64,000 nt of DNA from Carallia brachiata (lineage: Eukaryota > Streptophyta > Magnoliopsida > Malpighiales > Rhizophoraceae): positions 6,692,152-6,756,151 of the forward strand of contig JADCRB010000001.1 of NCBI GenBank assembly GCA_021464245.1, read 5' to 3'. The translations under genes were made by a program, and so were the position numbers. The notes under the pieces were generated by a model. That model saw only the letters and a program-made list of their open reading frames with translations, had not been told where the DNA came from and searched no databases. Position 1 is the first letter of the stretch. Every line of letters begins with the position of its first letter. Shown piece after piece: positions 11,261-24,457 of the stretch.

Positions 11261-13151
11261 CTGACAAACATATTGGATGCGTTAAAATCCTTTAATATGA
11301 TATTATTTTATAATATTGTCGTGGAAATTGCTACAGACTAATACATATACAATTTAATAGTTGATTGTAATTTTTTTCGCACATAATTTCAAAAACTATG
11401 ATTAAATAAAGCGAGCTAATGTGCAAATTGTATCTATTTCCGGTATATGGAATTCATTATTTGCAGTGCCAAGCAAATGACACACATTTCGGGATTTGGA
11501 CAAAAAAAAAAAAAAAAAAAAGTTTACTCATATTTATCAATATTTTTACCCAAAAAAAATTTGTTTTACTGAGTCCAACAGTCTCCGATTTCTAATTTAT
11601 AATAGAATAATATTGCTGTTACACTAACGCTTGACCTCAAGCTACAACTTAGAAGGGGAAGTAATGATACTTCTTTTAAGGAAAACAGAAAAGATATCAC
11701 GAGTTCTGTATATAGCCCTTTTTTTTTTTGTTGTCCCTTTTGATCTAAGGAGAGAGTACATGGGTCAAGTTTTGAAGACCTCTTTGAGTTTATCTTCTTG
11801 TTGTTAGCTCCATGTGGATTTCATAAAAAAATTTGCAGCCACAACTTCCCAAAGTCAAACATTTGCGAACTCAATTTATGAGCGAAAGATTATGTTTTTT
11901 AGCTTCTTGTTATAGATGGGCCTTACTGATTAGGAGGTTATTTCAGTGACAGTTATGTCCTCAATTTTTCATTTCACATCTATCTTGTATGTTACATATC
12001 CAAGACCATGGATCTACAATGCGCAGTCGCAACAGTCTTTGCTGTTTGTTTTTGGTTGTTTATTAGCTGATTCTGTGGCTCTGACCCATAGGCCAAGTTG
12101 GTCCAATTTTATAGTTGAAATATTCTGTGGAATGGTATTGTCCACATTGCAGAGCTTGATTGATTCATATTCTTATATGTATTTTTTTTAAAGGTACTTG
12201 GGCAATAACATAAAATGGACCTACCAATCCCACAACCTTGAAGAAATACCGCCTTCCTCTTTATAGTGTAAAAGTAAGTGCAAAGAAAGATACAGAATAT
12301 TTCCTTCATCTGAAATGCTGTCTGAGCAAAAAGAAGTAGCAGGTGGCTCTATCTCCAAGTCAGCCTCATCATTGTACAATAGTTTGAGTGATGTTGTTTT
12401 ATGGGCAAGCACAGTCAAAATTGTCTTGTTACATTCCTCTTATCTTCTTCCCATGTGCTACCATTGACCAAGATTTTGTGCAGCAATTTCCTGGTGTAGA
12501 TGGGCTGGGTCCCTGGGCCTTTTATTGGGCAAGGCTGGACCAGGCACCGAAAGGTGTTGGCCCAATGAACACTGACTTCTCTTCCATTTAGGATTGAAAG
12601 GACCCACACTTCATTTTTTTTTTTTTTTGGAAACTGTTTTTTGTTTCTATTATGTTTATCTTTTTCTTTTTAAACAAATTGCCTCACACGATCAATATAA
12701 ATTGAATTGAATTAAATTGAATTATTTTTAACAAAAACTTTTGAGAATTTCAACTCTGCACTACTGAATTTATTTTAATTTAGTAGACAATCTCCACTAA
12801 AGCCGAAAATTTAAAAACAAATAACTAAAGAAATTAAATAAAAAGATATTACAACCCACGTAAGCGTGCAAACATTTCTCTAATTATTTAGAGTCATTTT
12901 GCATTACAAATTCAAACTAATTACTATTAATATGATATTGGAAACAATCTCACGTAATTCAAAAACATTCAAATAAAGTTAAACAAATTTCAAACAATAG
13001 AACATCCCTGCAAATCATCTCCAACATATTAAACTAAAACTTACTTGTGATAGAGAGGGAAATTTGAAGCCTTGGACCCTTGGAGTAATGCTACATCAAC
13101 ATCTCTTCCAACAATTGCCACTGGAGTTTGTGCTGGACTGCCATAACAGAT
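11261..13151. other. Non-coding stretch between candidate exons and first ankyrin gene
   Basis: Mostly AT-rich. Around 12300-12600 the composition is more balanced, and a minus-strand frame (12300-12418) ends in a donor-like ct|gtatct, but no upstream acceptor or family match supports an exon. The last few hundred bases are the 3' flank of the ankyrin gene. Confidence 0.35.
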
Positions 13152-16111
13152 TTAACAGAATTTCAAAAATTTCTTCCTTCCAAAAGCTTCTAGTAATGTT
13201 CGAGACCAATTTTCATCAGCCTCTTCCTTTTTGCGCCTAAAAATGCTCGGCCCAAATGTAGTGAGAATTATTTTGGAGACGAGTGGATACAGCAATACAA
13301 GTACTATGGCAGCAGGAATACATGTAAGCAAGCAAATCGGAACTGCAACCCAACTCAGCCGATGTACAAGAATCATGTAAAGACATGAACTAAAGGCAAT
13401 CAACATGGAAGCTATTGAGAAGAATAGAGTGACAAGGCCAATACTCAACATCATCTGCGAGGACCGGAGAGAGTCTTGTGAGGAAACTACGCTCACAAAC
13501 ATTAGCAGAGATATAGAAGAAGTGAATAGAGCCAATCCATCTGATACCCCAAATATCATGAAAGATTTTTCATTTAAGAAATTTGGAACCCCATCATTGT
13601 TGTTGCCGCCTGGCACAGTGAAAGCAGCTGCAAATACCACTGTAGTAACTATTGAAGCAACCAGAGCATAAGATCCAGCTACTTCGGTCACCCACATCTC
13701 CCCTTTTTTGGCCAATTCCTTGTGTTCTTCATCGAATAGCTCTTCTGGAGTCCTTCCGATATTATTTTTCAATTTTCGGTAAGATGGTGGGACAATCCTT
13801 TTTACTTCCTGTACAAACATGAAAAAGATACCTCAGCAGAAAATCAAGAACATGAAATCAGTATACTAGAGTTATATATATTCTCCAATAGGCCTAACAT
13901 ACACAATGCCAAAGAGTATATAGTGGACAGGTAACTTCACCAACTCGACTCAATAATTTTTTTTTTCTTTGTTTCATCGACTCATATAAGTCTTTAGGGA
14001 TGAAGCCACGCTTGCTTCATTTTCAATAAAATCTAAAGTACACAACTAATTTCAAATTATTCACGCATAAGCAAAGGGCTAAAAGCCATTTATTTTCAGT
14101 TTTGCATGGCTTCTTAATTGTAAATAATCGCAGAGAGAGGTGAATAGATTACCTGAAACCATTGCAAATCCCTTTGCATTTGGAGAGCTGGACCAAGAGC
14201 CGTATTGGCTGGCCCCAAATGAGCGGCTAAATGCAAGATGGTATTGCCGTCTCTGTCTTTTAATTGGAGAACATAATGCTTGTCCAAACTCATCTGATAC
14301 AGCAGATTAAATACTTTCTCTCTACGATTGAGAATCGCCAGATGGAATATGTTCCTGTGAAGGTAATCACAGAACCAAACTGAATCAGGAAACGCGTTGA
14401 TAATCTCCCTAACCAACTGGTGGGTTCCCAAAATAGCAGCCTTCAAAATTGCAGGTTTTAATATATTCTCAGCTTCTGAACGGCGTATAGCGTCTCCGCA
14501 CAATAGTCTGACGAGGTCGAGTGCTGCTTGAGATTGCATCGAATCATCATCATATTTATGTTGTGGAAATCCAAATAACCTGGATTCCATTCCACCAGTT
14601 TCTGCTTCGTCAATCAAGTTTTCCACATCTCCACCATGAAGGCCATCGTCTCGCCTTGCTCGAACAACTGTGAGTGTATGAAAAATTAAGATACCCCAAT
14701 TTCAAGTGTCATTCTGTAATGAGATTGAGTAGTGCCGATAGACAAAGTATGTTTGTGGACAATGTAGCATTAATGAATAAGGATAAATATTATTGTTATG
14801 ACACTAACCTCTATACATAAGGCGTTGGAGAAAACCAACTTTATTTCCGCTCTCAAAAGCCTGAGGCCTCTGAGCCAACGTTAACAGTGCTGTGCCCCCA
14901 TCGAAGTCCTGTTCGGCGGCAAAACTTGGGTATTGCTTTAGCAGTTCAAGAGCTATGTCTGCATATCATAGTCATTGAAAGACAAGAATCCAAACACTGC
15001 AATTAGTTGCTAGACCGCTCAACCTCATAATCAAGTTTACCTTTATCTCAACCGTTTTAGTTTCAACTTTCAAGGAAGCTAAACTATCGGAAATCACTCT
15101 TTAGATGGGCAAATTCATTGTGAAAGAGGATTACAATCACTAGCGATGATCCAACAAATATTTTAGATCCTACAAGTAAGAACCCCTTCACGCAACTAAA
15201 TAATCTTGGCCAAAATTAAGCAAGAAAAACAGAAGAAAATCGCACTAAAAGGTACTCTCCTGCTATTGATACGTTTTGCACGATGCATCTATTCTTCATT
15301 TCTGACCTTTTATTCACAATAATGGTAAACTTTTCCCGTCCAAAGGGGATCTAAAATGAGAAAAGTTGAGCAGTTTAGAAATTTAGATTGAGTATGACAC
15401 CTCTTCTTTTTTTTTTTTGGGCGGGCCTAGTCCAGAGAGAGAGAGAGAGAGAGAGTCAAATAAGGCTTCGACAAATTCTATATAAATATCTGAGTAGAAT
15501 TAGGCCAAGGACCCTCCTACTAAATAAAGTGAGTTTGAGCACAAAATTAATATCAAAAGAAGTTAGCCAGGTGATGTCCATATTCTACTAACCATAGAAA
15601 TCAGCATTAATTAGATGATTGAGAAGTCTAGCAGCAAGCTGGCCAGCATATGGAAATGGAGGTTGATCATTGTCAGTCACTTCTAGGAGAAAGACAACAG
15701 TTTCCCTCTGGCCAAATCTCGCAGCACAGTGAAGTGGGTCTCCCTAAATCTATTGAGAATTTGTAGCGACGTTGGATTCCTTTGACACAAAAGTTTTGCA
15801 GCTTCTGTATTCCCAACAATAGCAGCACAGTGAAGTGGGGTTGCTCCTTGCCTGTCTCGCTTTTCAAGAGAGCATGGAGTCATTAGTTCAACAAGCTTGC
15901 GAATAGTTCTTATGGATAGACCTTTGCGGACTGCAACATGGAGAACGGTCTCATCAAATGAAGTAATAGCTGCATCGAGTGACTGGGGATCTGAATTCAG
16001 GAAGTTTTGGATAGCTTCCCAGTCACCTTTTGTTGCAGCTTTGTACAGCGGCAAGTAGTACCCAAGGCCTCGAACAGGGCTTCCCGTCTCTTGATTCTCA
16101 GTCTCACTCAT
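13152..16111 (-). CDS. Ankyrin-repeat/PGG-domain membrane protein (ACD6-like), copy 1
   Basis: Four coding exons: 15593-16111, 14809-14958, 14153-14667 and 13152-13808, all joined in phase 1 or 0. The protein starts MSETENQETG. Ankyrin repeats follow (LYKAATKGDWEAIQNFL, ETVLHVAVRKG, GATPLHCAAIVGNTEAAKLL), with a second ankyrin block in exon 4 (AILGTHQLVREIINAFPDS, GNTILHLAAHLGPAN). The C-terminal exon is a PGG domain (VVFAAAFTVPGGNN) with four hydrophobic spans. The family is plasma-membrane or ER located, and members such as ACD6 act in salicylate-linked defence and cell-death control; that role is inferred here. An upstream 5' UTR intron (16146-16400) is likely. Around 15735-15737 the frame breaks: one C appears lost from a C-run in the RETPLHCAARF repeat. 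The coding sum is one base short of a multiple of three, as expected for a single deletion. With that base it would be about 613 aa. Confidence 0.85.
15434..15455. repeat. GA microsatellite
   Basis: Uninterrupted ga dinucleotides in the first coding intron of the ankyrin gene. A similar GA run sits in the matching intron of the second ankyrin gene (23417-23443), so it may predate their duplication. Confidence 0.95.
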
Positions 16112-16449
16112 ATTCCTTTCCCTGTCTCGGAACTCTTCTATATTCCTGCGTGGAATGCCATAAATTTGCAAAATGCTAATGTAAAATTAGTTGAGAAAAT
16201 AGAAGGAAACAAATTGCACAGAATTAATAAAATGAAAATGCCTGAATCTGCTGAATATAAAACAACCGATCACGCAGCTTTATATTCTTCCAAATTACAA
16301 GTTTGGAATACCAAAACCCCGGAGAAAGGAAAACCAACATAAAAAAAAAAAAGGGGATAGAGTAGTAGACAAAGAAACACATTAAACTGTTGGAGCTTAC
16401 CGGAGAAAGATTTCAAGATCAGAACGTAGAGGTGATTGGAGCAGCAAGC

Positions 16450-17040
16450 AATAGACTCAGCAGACAGTAAGCAGGGGTCTAGCGTTACTTTACTAGCAAA
16501 TGAGTCCTTTCGCTTAATTAAAGTTGTTGTTGCGGATATGATCTTAGATTTGCAATTTGCGGATCAATTTAATAGCTTTACTACTGCGTGCTTTATTCTT
16601 TCTTTCTTTTTTTATTTAATTTTATTTGAGAACCACGTGGTTTGTTAAATAATGGTGAAGTGGAGTCATCAATTTTGTTTTTCTATCGTCATTATCGATG
16701 CCATCATGGTTTATTCAACTTCTTTTCAGGGGTGCCGTTCATTGATGGAGTACCGCTGCAATTTACTTAAACATAAACATCCAATTGAGTTTACGAATTA
16801 TAGTAATTATTTAATCCAATCTGAACTGGAATTTCTTCTTGTTTTTTTTTAAAATCAGCTGAATGATTATGCGTCAATGTTTTTAAGTAAATCCTGATTT
16901 GACAGTAGATGATCATGAGATTGCTCTGCCGTACTTTACTTCTAAGCTCCCCTTTTTCTTCTCCCCTTTTCCGTTTTTTTAATAATTGACTGGAACTGAA
17001 TTGAGAAGTCAATTTATATAAATTAAAAAATATCTAACAT
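16450..17040. other. Upstream region of ankyrin copy 1
   Basis: Contains the promoter side of the gene. A block near 16650-16760 (gtcatcaattttgtttttct and following) recurs near 19860, 29165 and 31280, so it belongs to the repeated flank of this gene cluster. No other feature was recognised. Confidence 0.5.
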
Positions 17041-17048
17041 ATATAATA

Positions 17049-17081
<33 letters not shown>
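17041..17081. repeat. TA microsatellite
   Basis: Alternating ta/at for about 40 bases with one tg interruption, lying just outside the large inverted repeat. Confidence 0.95.
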
Positions 17082-17085
<4 letters not shown>

Positions 17086-17254
17086 GATATCTAATACGTT
17101 TATCAAATTTTTTTATTTTAATTTTTTATTAAACATATTTTAAAATATTTAATACGTATTTAAAAAATATCAGATAAATACCGTGCCTCACGTATGTATC
17201 TCACACATATATCTGAAGTCATCCAATCAAATAATGGTCAAGTTAATTTTATTT

Positions 17255-18300
17255 GGATTAATATAAAAAAGTTATTATTTTCGTGTGATATAACAAATTC
17301 ATCATATTTTAAAAAAATATTAAATTTAGTACAATTAAATTATTTTATAATAAATTTAATACCTTATTAATTAATAATAATAAAATTTTAATATATATAC
17401 GAGACACATGTACATATAAATAATTAATTACATAATAGAATATGTATTATTTTAATTTAAAATAAATAAAATAAAAAATATTTAAAAAGTTATGCAAATT
17501 CTTTCCCCTCCTCTCTTTAGCTCTCCTGTTCTGACACCAACCCAACGCCTTCCTACCTTCCACAAAGATCAAACAGCACTATCATTTGCAAACATAACAG
17601 CCAAAATCAATTATTTTGTCCTAAAATTGGGTAGCCGTCATTCGTCCCTCTTTCTCAATTATAACATGAGGGTTATGTGGAACAAGGAGCAGCCATGATC
17701 GTCTCCGATTTGTGGAGAATGGTTTGCATCCTGGCGATGAGACCGATCTTGTGGGACGCCGTGATTGAGGACTGCCGCTTGGCTCCTACTGTGTTATTAT
17801 TCGTTGCGGAGTGATGGGGTGGGCGATTGCTCGCCCGCTGTCGTTGTCGTACTGGTGGCAATATTTCTGAGAGAATTAGTTGAAATAGCGCTGGCCGTTT
17901 AAACAAAAATTAGGCCTAGAGTTTGTGCGAGGGATGGTCTCTGCAAATGATGGTGCTGTTTCATTTTTGTGGAAGATAGGAGGGGTGTTGGGTTGGTGTC
18001 AGATCGAACAGGAGAGCTAGAGAGTGAAGGGAAGAGAGGGAAGAGAATTTTCAGAAAATTTTTAATATTTTTATTTTATTTATTTATTTTATTTATTAAT
18101 TTTAAATTAAAATAAGTAACTTAATTAATTATTTATATATAAACGTATTATGTGTGCGTATTAATAGATTCTGTTAATTTTTACTCACATGCATACTGAA
18201 TTTGTTATAAAATAATTTAATTATACTAAATTTATTTTTTTTTAAATGTGCTAAATTTGTCATATAAAGTAAAAATAATTATTTTTTATATTAACCTTTT
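17255..18300. repeat. Large imperfect inverted repeat (foldback element)
   Basis: The left arm (about 17255-17590) and right arm (about 17945-18300) are reverse complements with scattered differences. The inner 100 bases of each arm are CT- or GA-rich and pair well (left ctgacaccaacccaacgcc, right complement ctgacaccaacccaacacc). The outer 230 bases are AT-rich and still pair, down to ggattaatataaaaaa against ggttaatataaaaaat. The loop of about 350 bp has higher GC and no clear gene. It could be a non-autonomous foldback or long-TIR DNA transposon that picked up unique sequence. A transcript through it would fold into a long hairpin. I could not identify a target duplication. Confidence 0.75.
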
Positions 18301-18744
18301 TGTTTTTTCTACCATCAATGTGATGCCATTATAGCTATTCAATTATTTTACTGGACATGAAAAAATATAAATTTATACATTATTAAAGTATAAATATTTG
18401 AAATAATTTATAATATCTATGAAAAAAAAAGTTAAAATTTAATATATAATTTTATTCTATATTTCTTCAAATATCTTAGACTTTTGAATGAAAACCTTTC
18501 TCTCAAAGTGACATCATAGTTTAGTCAATTATTTTTCATAGGTGTCGTCAGATTAATAGTACAATTAATAAAAATAAGAAAAATTTTTAAATATATAATT
18601 ATAAGAATACAGTAAGTATATAATAAGTTAAATTATTAAAAATATATTAAATTTAAAAATAAATAAATAAATAAATTATTAAATAATATTTAATTAGTTA
18701 TATATTTTTTTTATGTCTTATTAAACTTCTTTACGTAATTTTAT
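18301..18744. other. AT-rich spacer
   Basis: Very AT-rich with no open frame or recognisable element. It separates the inverted repeat from the duplicated cluster-flank block. Confidence 0.4.
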
Positions 18745-19310
18745 TCTAATTATAAATTAATTTTAGATGGACATTTTGGTTCCTTCCAGTGGGGTGTGCC
18801 AGCAAAGCGAGCTTTCAACAACCAAGTTATATAAAGAAGCATCACAAAGGACAACATGCACGACGCCATGAGTGTTATTGGTTGGAGATAACAAAATTGT
18901 TCTTTCAATTTTATGTATGGCATAAACGTAAGGGACAAAGAGTTTTCGATTAGTTGTAAGGAAAAATTTTTTAAAATTTTTTTCTTATAATCAAATTTTA
19001 TTTTAGAATATGATTAAATATATTTAAAATAAGAATTTGATAATTACACACCAAAATTTTCCACATACATGCATATTACAAGGCAACATTAAGCTCTAAG
19101 ATGTTTTATTGTGCATGTATGTGAGAATTTATGCGTGTTTTTATTATTTGTATTTAAAATAATATTAAATATATTTAAAGTAATATTAAATTTATTTAAA
19201 ATTTAATTTAAAAAATAAAAAAATATTTTTTTAATAATGTCTAGATGTGGGGCCCGCGCCTTCGTCCCTGTATTAGCTCATATGTATGTCAGGGTTTATT
19301 TGTCTTTGCC
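18745..19310. repeat. Cluster-flank block W, copy 1
   Basis: Closely similar to 60785-61220 in the same orientation. Both contain ggttccttccagtgggg, gccagcaaagcg and aagggacaaagagtttt, then after AT-rich spacing a gtctagaggtgg-like stretch and attagctc. In both places the next gene to the right is a minus-strand PGG exon, so this marks a shared 3' flank of duplicated ankyrin loci. Confidence 0.85.
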
Positions 19311-20057
19311 GAGATGCCGGGAATATGCGCGCATGAACCTGGCAAAACAGTGTTAAAGAAATGACCAAGAATTTTGACGCTCACCTCACGTTTTAAAAAT
19401 TTACTATTTTTATTTTTATTTTTTCAACTTTGAAAGTTCTTATCTTTTGAAAGTTCTTATAAAAAAAATCAATTTGCAGCAAAGATAATAGAACGTACAG
19501 CAAAGAAAAATCACCATCGATCGGTAGTAGGCCGAGTTCAAATTGAGGTATCAAATTAAGTATAGTTGATCAGATCTAGTTATAAAAGAAGTAATAACCT
19601 ACAATATAAATAAAAGAAGAGGACTAATAAGAAATTATATTTATATCATACTTTCTACTTAGATATATTGTCCCATTACCAGCTATATAATACCAATTGT
19701 TTCAATGACTTTTTTGGGCTCTCGAGAGAAAAAGGCGAGATTAATATGTCACCATTGTTTATTCAAATTCCTTGATAGCTGTGTCGTTGGACTAATTGTG
19801 CAATTAACTAAAAATTAAACAGAATCATTCAATGGCCACATGGTTGTTAAACAGTGGTAAATACATCAATTTTGTTTTTCTATTGAGTCATCACATATTG
19901 ACTAGGACCGGATCTTCACGTTGCGCGGCTTTTGAAATTTTTAGTCAAAAATTTGATTAAAATAATTTTATTATTAAGAATTTAATTTGGTATTTTTATT
20001 TATTAGGTAAACTTAAATGTTGTGAATACTATTTTTCAGAATTTTGTAATCATAAGT
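19311..20057. other. Spacer in the ankyrin cluster
   Basis: No gene. Around 19780-19900 it carries fragments of the flank sequence found also near 16700 and 29100-29200 (aatggccacatgg and the tttgtttttct block). The rest is AT-rich. Confidence 0.4.
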
Positions 20058-20474
20058 TTAATATCTATCATATTGTAATATTTTTTAAGTATAAATATAA
20101 TAGTCTTCAATGAAATTATATAATACTACTCATACATTTATATTTAAAAAAAAACATGTTGCAAACACTAACCATAAAATATATGGTAAAGTTCCAAGCA
20201 AGGCCAAGTCCATATTGTTGGAATAAAAAAGACCAAAAGATAACTCAAAATTGCTTACCATGTGCAAAGACTAAAGCCAATACGGTGGAGAAAGTTTTTA
20301 AAATACTAGGATCGGATCTCGAGGTGGAATTGGTTAAAAAAATTGAGAATAATAAACGAAACGGCTCTTAAAATTAAAAATAAAAAACAATGACAATTAC
20401 TATTTGATAACTTCGAAAGAGAACGAAGTTGCCACCGAAGACTTGGAGTGTTTTCACGTTGGGAAAGGTTTGGG
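20058..20474. repeat. Duplicated block X, copy 1
   Basis: Nearly identical to 29953-30366 in the same orientation, from atcatattgtaatattttt through gataacttcgaaagagaacg to gttgggaaaggtttggg. Some short frames occur in both copies but carry indels between copies, so they are not coding. It is the left boundary marker of the tandem duplication around ankyrin copy 2. Confidence 0.9.
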
Positions 20475-21072
20475 GTACCGAGCTTGTAGCTCGGCACCCG
20501 AAACTAAAAACAAAATAATATATATATATATATATATTTTTTTTTTTTTTATTTTTTTTGAGTTTTCTTCTTTCAGTTTTTAAAATTAGAAAAGACTAGT
20601 TTTTTTTTTTTTTTTGAGAAAATAGAAGAAAGGGGTCTAAGCAATTAGTTCATGATTGCTCTTTTTATCACACTTTCTTTCTTCATAATTTTTTTTCCTT
20701 TCTTTCTTTTTTGCTAACCATTTCGGATTGACAACAAACCTGTTGACACATGTTAGGCCGAAGGCGGAAAAGCGTGAGGCCCCATGATGCTTACTGGGCT
20801 CAAAAAAGGCGGTTTACCGTTAAATGAGTGTTAACACAAGAAGACTCGTTTTGGAATTCAGACGAGATTCAGTACATAAATGCTGGTATGATTGAGTATG
20901 GTGAAATTTCAAAATTTGACACTTCATAAGCATTTAGTGAGTCTTGATCATAACAAGAACCAGAACATCCACTTTCAAAACGTGACTGATTAATGGTACA
21001 ATCGTGGAGAGAAATCAATGACTCAACAAATTCATCAAGTTTTGTTGGCAGAAACATTTTCAGCCAAGTCAA

Positions 21073-24000
21073 CTAGAAGAAAAGCTCTTTTCTCTGTTGA
21101 TGGAAAATGCTTGGCCCAAATGTTGAAGAAATCATTGCAATAAGGAGGGGAAACTGCAAGAACACAAACAATGTCAATGGAACACCCGTCAGCACAATGA
21201 TTGGAGCTGCAACCCAACTTAACCGATGAACAAGGACAAGGTGAAGAGCCGAGCTAAAAGCTGCCAACATGAATGCTATTGACAGGAACAGAGTCGCGAG
21301 GCCTATGCACAACCTCATTGGCAATGCTCTAAGAAAATCTTCTTCTGAATAGCGCGACGTGAGTATACCCAAAAACATCAGCACTGATGTAGAAGATGCA
21401 AAAAGGGCCAATGCATTTGAGACTGAAAATATTAGAAACGACAACTTGTTTAAGAAAATTGGATATCCATTACTATCGTTTCCACCTGGTAAGGTGAAAG
21501 CAGCTGCGAAAACAACTGTAATAACAAGGGCAGCAACAACAGTGCATGAAGTAGCTGTGTTCTTCATCCATTCCTCGCCCTGCTTCACTAAGTCCTTGTG
21601 CTCCTCAGTAAACACCTCCCACGGAGTTTTTTTGTCATTGTTTTTTCTCACCCTATATGATGGTTGGACAACAGTTTCTACTTCCTGCAGAGAGAAAACA
21701 AAACAACTCATGTTAAATGAAGTTCAAATTGGAATACATAGAAATTATTACTAAAATTGAGCTAAAATACCTTAAACCATTGCAACTCTCGTTGCATTTG
21801 AAGCGCTGCTCCAGAGACCCTATCTGATGGCCCCAACATGCCAGCCAGATGCAAGATGGTGTTCCCAAACTTGTCCGAATATGACATCATGTAATGCCTT
21901 TGAAAACTCATTTGATAAATTAGATTGTAAACTTTCTCTTTGCGGTTCAACACTGCTAGGTGAAATATGCGACGTTGGTTTATATCCCAACCCCATATTG
22001 CATCAGGAAAGGCCTTGACGATCTCCCAGACTAACTCATGAATACCTAATCGAGCTGCTGCTACGATTGGATTTGAGAATAAGTTGTCCTCTTTTAAAGT
22101 TTTTACTTTTATAGTTTCTGTACACAACATTTTGGTAAGTTGAAGAGCTTGCACGTTCTTCACCTTTGTGTCATGTACATGTTGCAGGAACTTAAATTTC
22201 TTATAAAATCCTCTAAGTTTAAGTGGGGTATATTCAGAATCTACATCAGGATTTTCTACATCTTCTTTGTGATGGAATTCCACTTTTTCGACACCTATGA
22301 AGAAAAAACATAGCAACAAGAAGTTCGATCAACAATCACATATGCGGTTGATTAATTATTTCGAGCCATAAAACCAATGATTGAAATTGGGAATGATGTG
22401 CTAAAAATTGAAACAAAAACAAAAGAAAGAAATGGGGCGTGTTAATATTGTGGCATATGATAACTTAAAATAGATGATAAGATTTTGAGATATACACTTG
22501 TAAAGCAAGCGTTGGAGAAAGTTAAGCTGATTTCCACTAAAAAATGATTGAGGTCTTAGTGCCAATCGGTACAAGGCACTGAATCCGTCTCCATCCTTTT
22601 GAACTGCTAAGTCCGGATAACACTTCAGCAAATAAATAACTATGTCTGCTCATGATGAAAAAAAAAAAACGCAATATCAGCAAGAAAGTCTAGTAATGAC
22701 TATAGAATGACTAAACACTGAATCTGGGCCAATTAATAACTAAACGCTTTGTTGTTGAACTCAACAAATACATGATATAATAGTATCATATTAATTTTAA
22801 AAAATTTCTAATTTGACACTTCTAGAAACGGAACCAAGTTAACACAATACCAAAATAAAGAATGGAAAGAAATTTAAGCATAACCTAGTCATGTGAAACA
22901 TAAAACGGATGTTTGCTACACTCACATATGTTCCTAAACTTGACCTAATAAATTACCTAATTTTGGAAGATATTTTGAGAAAAAAATTATCAGCAAAAGA
23001 AGACTGGAAAATGCTATATATATATATGAGATGCTGCAATGTTGTTATAGCATGGGTTGTAGCAGTAAAATGGGCCCTCATACATTGCTACGATGTTGTA
23101 GCAGTGGCTAAGGAGATAATGAGGTAGACCATAGACATGTATACTACAAGTAAATATTTAAGACAATATATGAAAATAGTATATAGTAAAAATATTAAAA
23201 TAATACCAAAATAATTTGAGTCATTTAATAGTTAAATTTTAAAAAATAAAAAATAGATAAATAATTAAATATTATTAGATAAATTATATAATTATTTTAA
23301 TATTATTTAAAATTAAATTGTATAGTGAAATTTAAAATTTTATTTGGTTTGGTTGGCAATAAAAGAATTCATTTAATGTTCGACAAAATTGATGGCCCGA
23401 GAGCATCCAAAAAAGGGGAGAGAGAGAGAGAGAGAGAGAGAGACTTGACCAGAGTAGTGATAATAACACGATGAGATACCAACCATAAAACTCAGCAGTA
23501 ATGAGGTCTCTGAGAAGCAAAGCACCATTTTTGCCGGTGAAACCACTCGGGTCCACGATGCGGGTGACCGGCAAAAGTAGCAAAATTGTATCTTTATGAG
23601 CATATTGCACAGCCCTATCAAGCGGGGTTTTGCTATGCAAATCCCGAAACTTGGTCAGGCTTGGGTTCTTGTCTACCAAAACCCTGGCAGCTTCCGTGTA
23701 ACCCACAATGCCCGCACAGTGAAGAGCTGTGTTTTTGCCCTGGTCCAACGTTTCGAGATCAGCTTGAGACTTTAAGCGCACAAGGTTCCTGATAAACTGT
23801 ATTGAGACCCCTGCGCGGACTGCAAGGTGAAGTGCAGTGCTATTGTTGGAAGTTATGGGCCCAGTAATTGCTGATGAGTCTTCATCAAACGCCCTCTTTG
23901 TGTTTTCCCAATTACCATGTATGATATCTTTGTATAGTTGATTATAGTATATGAAGTGCTTCTTCTCCTCCGCTTCTTTCGCCTTCTTGTCCTCCTCTTG

Positions 24001-24346
24001 TTTCTTCTTCTCTTCCTCTTCGTCCTTTTTCTTCCCTTTCTTATCTTTCATCTTCTCCTCCAATTCTGGCCACAAAAAAGAAAGATTTAGAAGTTATGAA
24101 TAGTGAACAGAATAAATGTGAGACATGATTGAGAAAAAAAATAAAAACAAAGAAAGTTAAACTACCCTTATCTTTCTCGGAATTATTAAGCTTAGACAGG
24201 TCACTAGGATCATCTACTGGCAGACCAGCTTCTATGGCTTGCTGGTGATCACTACGATCGCGACTTGATATGAATTCTTCCTCTTTAGTGTGCTTGGACG
24301 AGCCTTGAATCTGGGACGTTGATCTTTGATCATTATCATGGTCCAT
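21073..24346 (-). CDS. Ankyrin-repeat/PGG-domain membrane protein (ACD6-like), copy 2
   Basis: Five exons: 24166-24346, 23484-24065, 22496-22645, 21771-22294 and 21073-21684. All junctions are GT-AG and in phase; the sum gives an intact protein of 682 residues. Exon 1 (MDHDNDQRSTSQ...) is a hydrophilic leader. A very charged Lys/Glu segment follows at about residues 61-100 (KGKKKDEEEEKKKQEEDKKA), absent from copy 1. Then come ankyrin repeats (LYKDIIHGNWENTKRAF, STALHLAVRAGVSIQFI, NTALHCAGIVGYTEAARVL), a second ankyrin block (GNTILHLAGMLGPSD) and a C-terminal PGG domain (FAAAFTLPGGNDSNGYPIFL) with four hydrophobic spans. The middle exon is 150 nt in both copies, showing common descent. Likely a membrane-anchored defence or signalling protein, by family. 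The start is the first Met of the exon, with no upstream exon seen. Confidence 0.9.
23417..23443. repeat. GA microsatellite
   Basis: Uninterrupted ga run in intron 2 of ankyrin copy 2, close to the donor site of the ankyrin exon. Equivalent in place to the run in copy 1. Confidence 0.95.
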
Positions 24347-24457
24347 GGTATGATGTCTGATGAGGATTTGCAGAAAAATAGTTGATAGCCAGCAGCTGGT
24401 ATTGTGAGAATGGACTTGGCATGTAATAATCAACTTATAAACGAACTTTGGTTGGCC

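Noticed and set aside
12221..12609. Overlapping minus-strand frames as exons
   Set aside because: One begins at a non-ATG codon just after an in-frame stop with no pyrimidine-rich acceptor, and neither matches a family I know.
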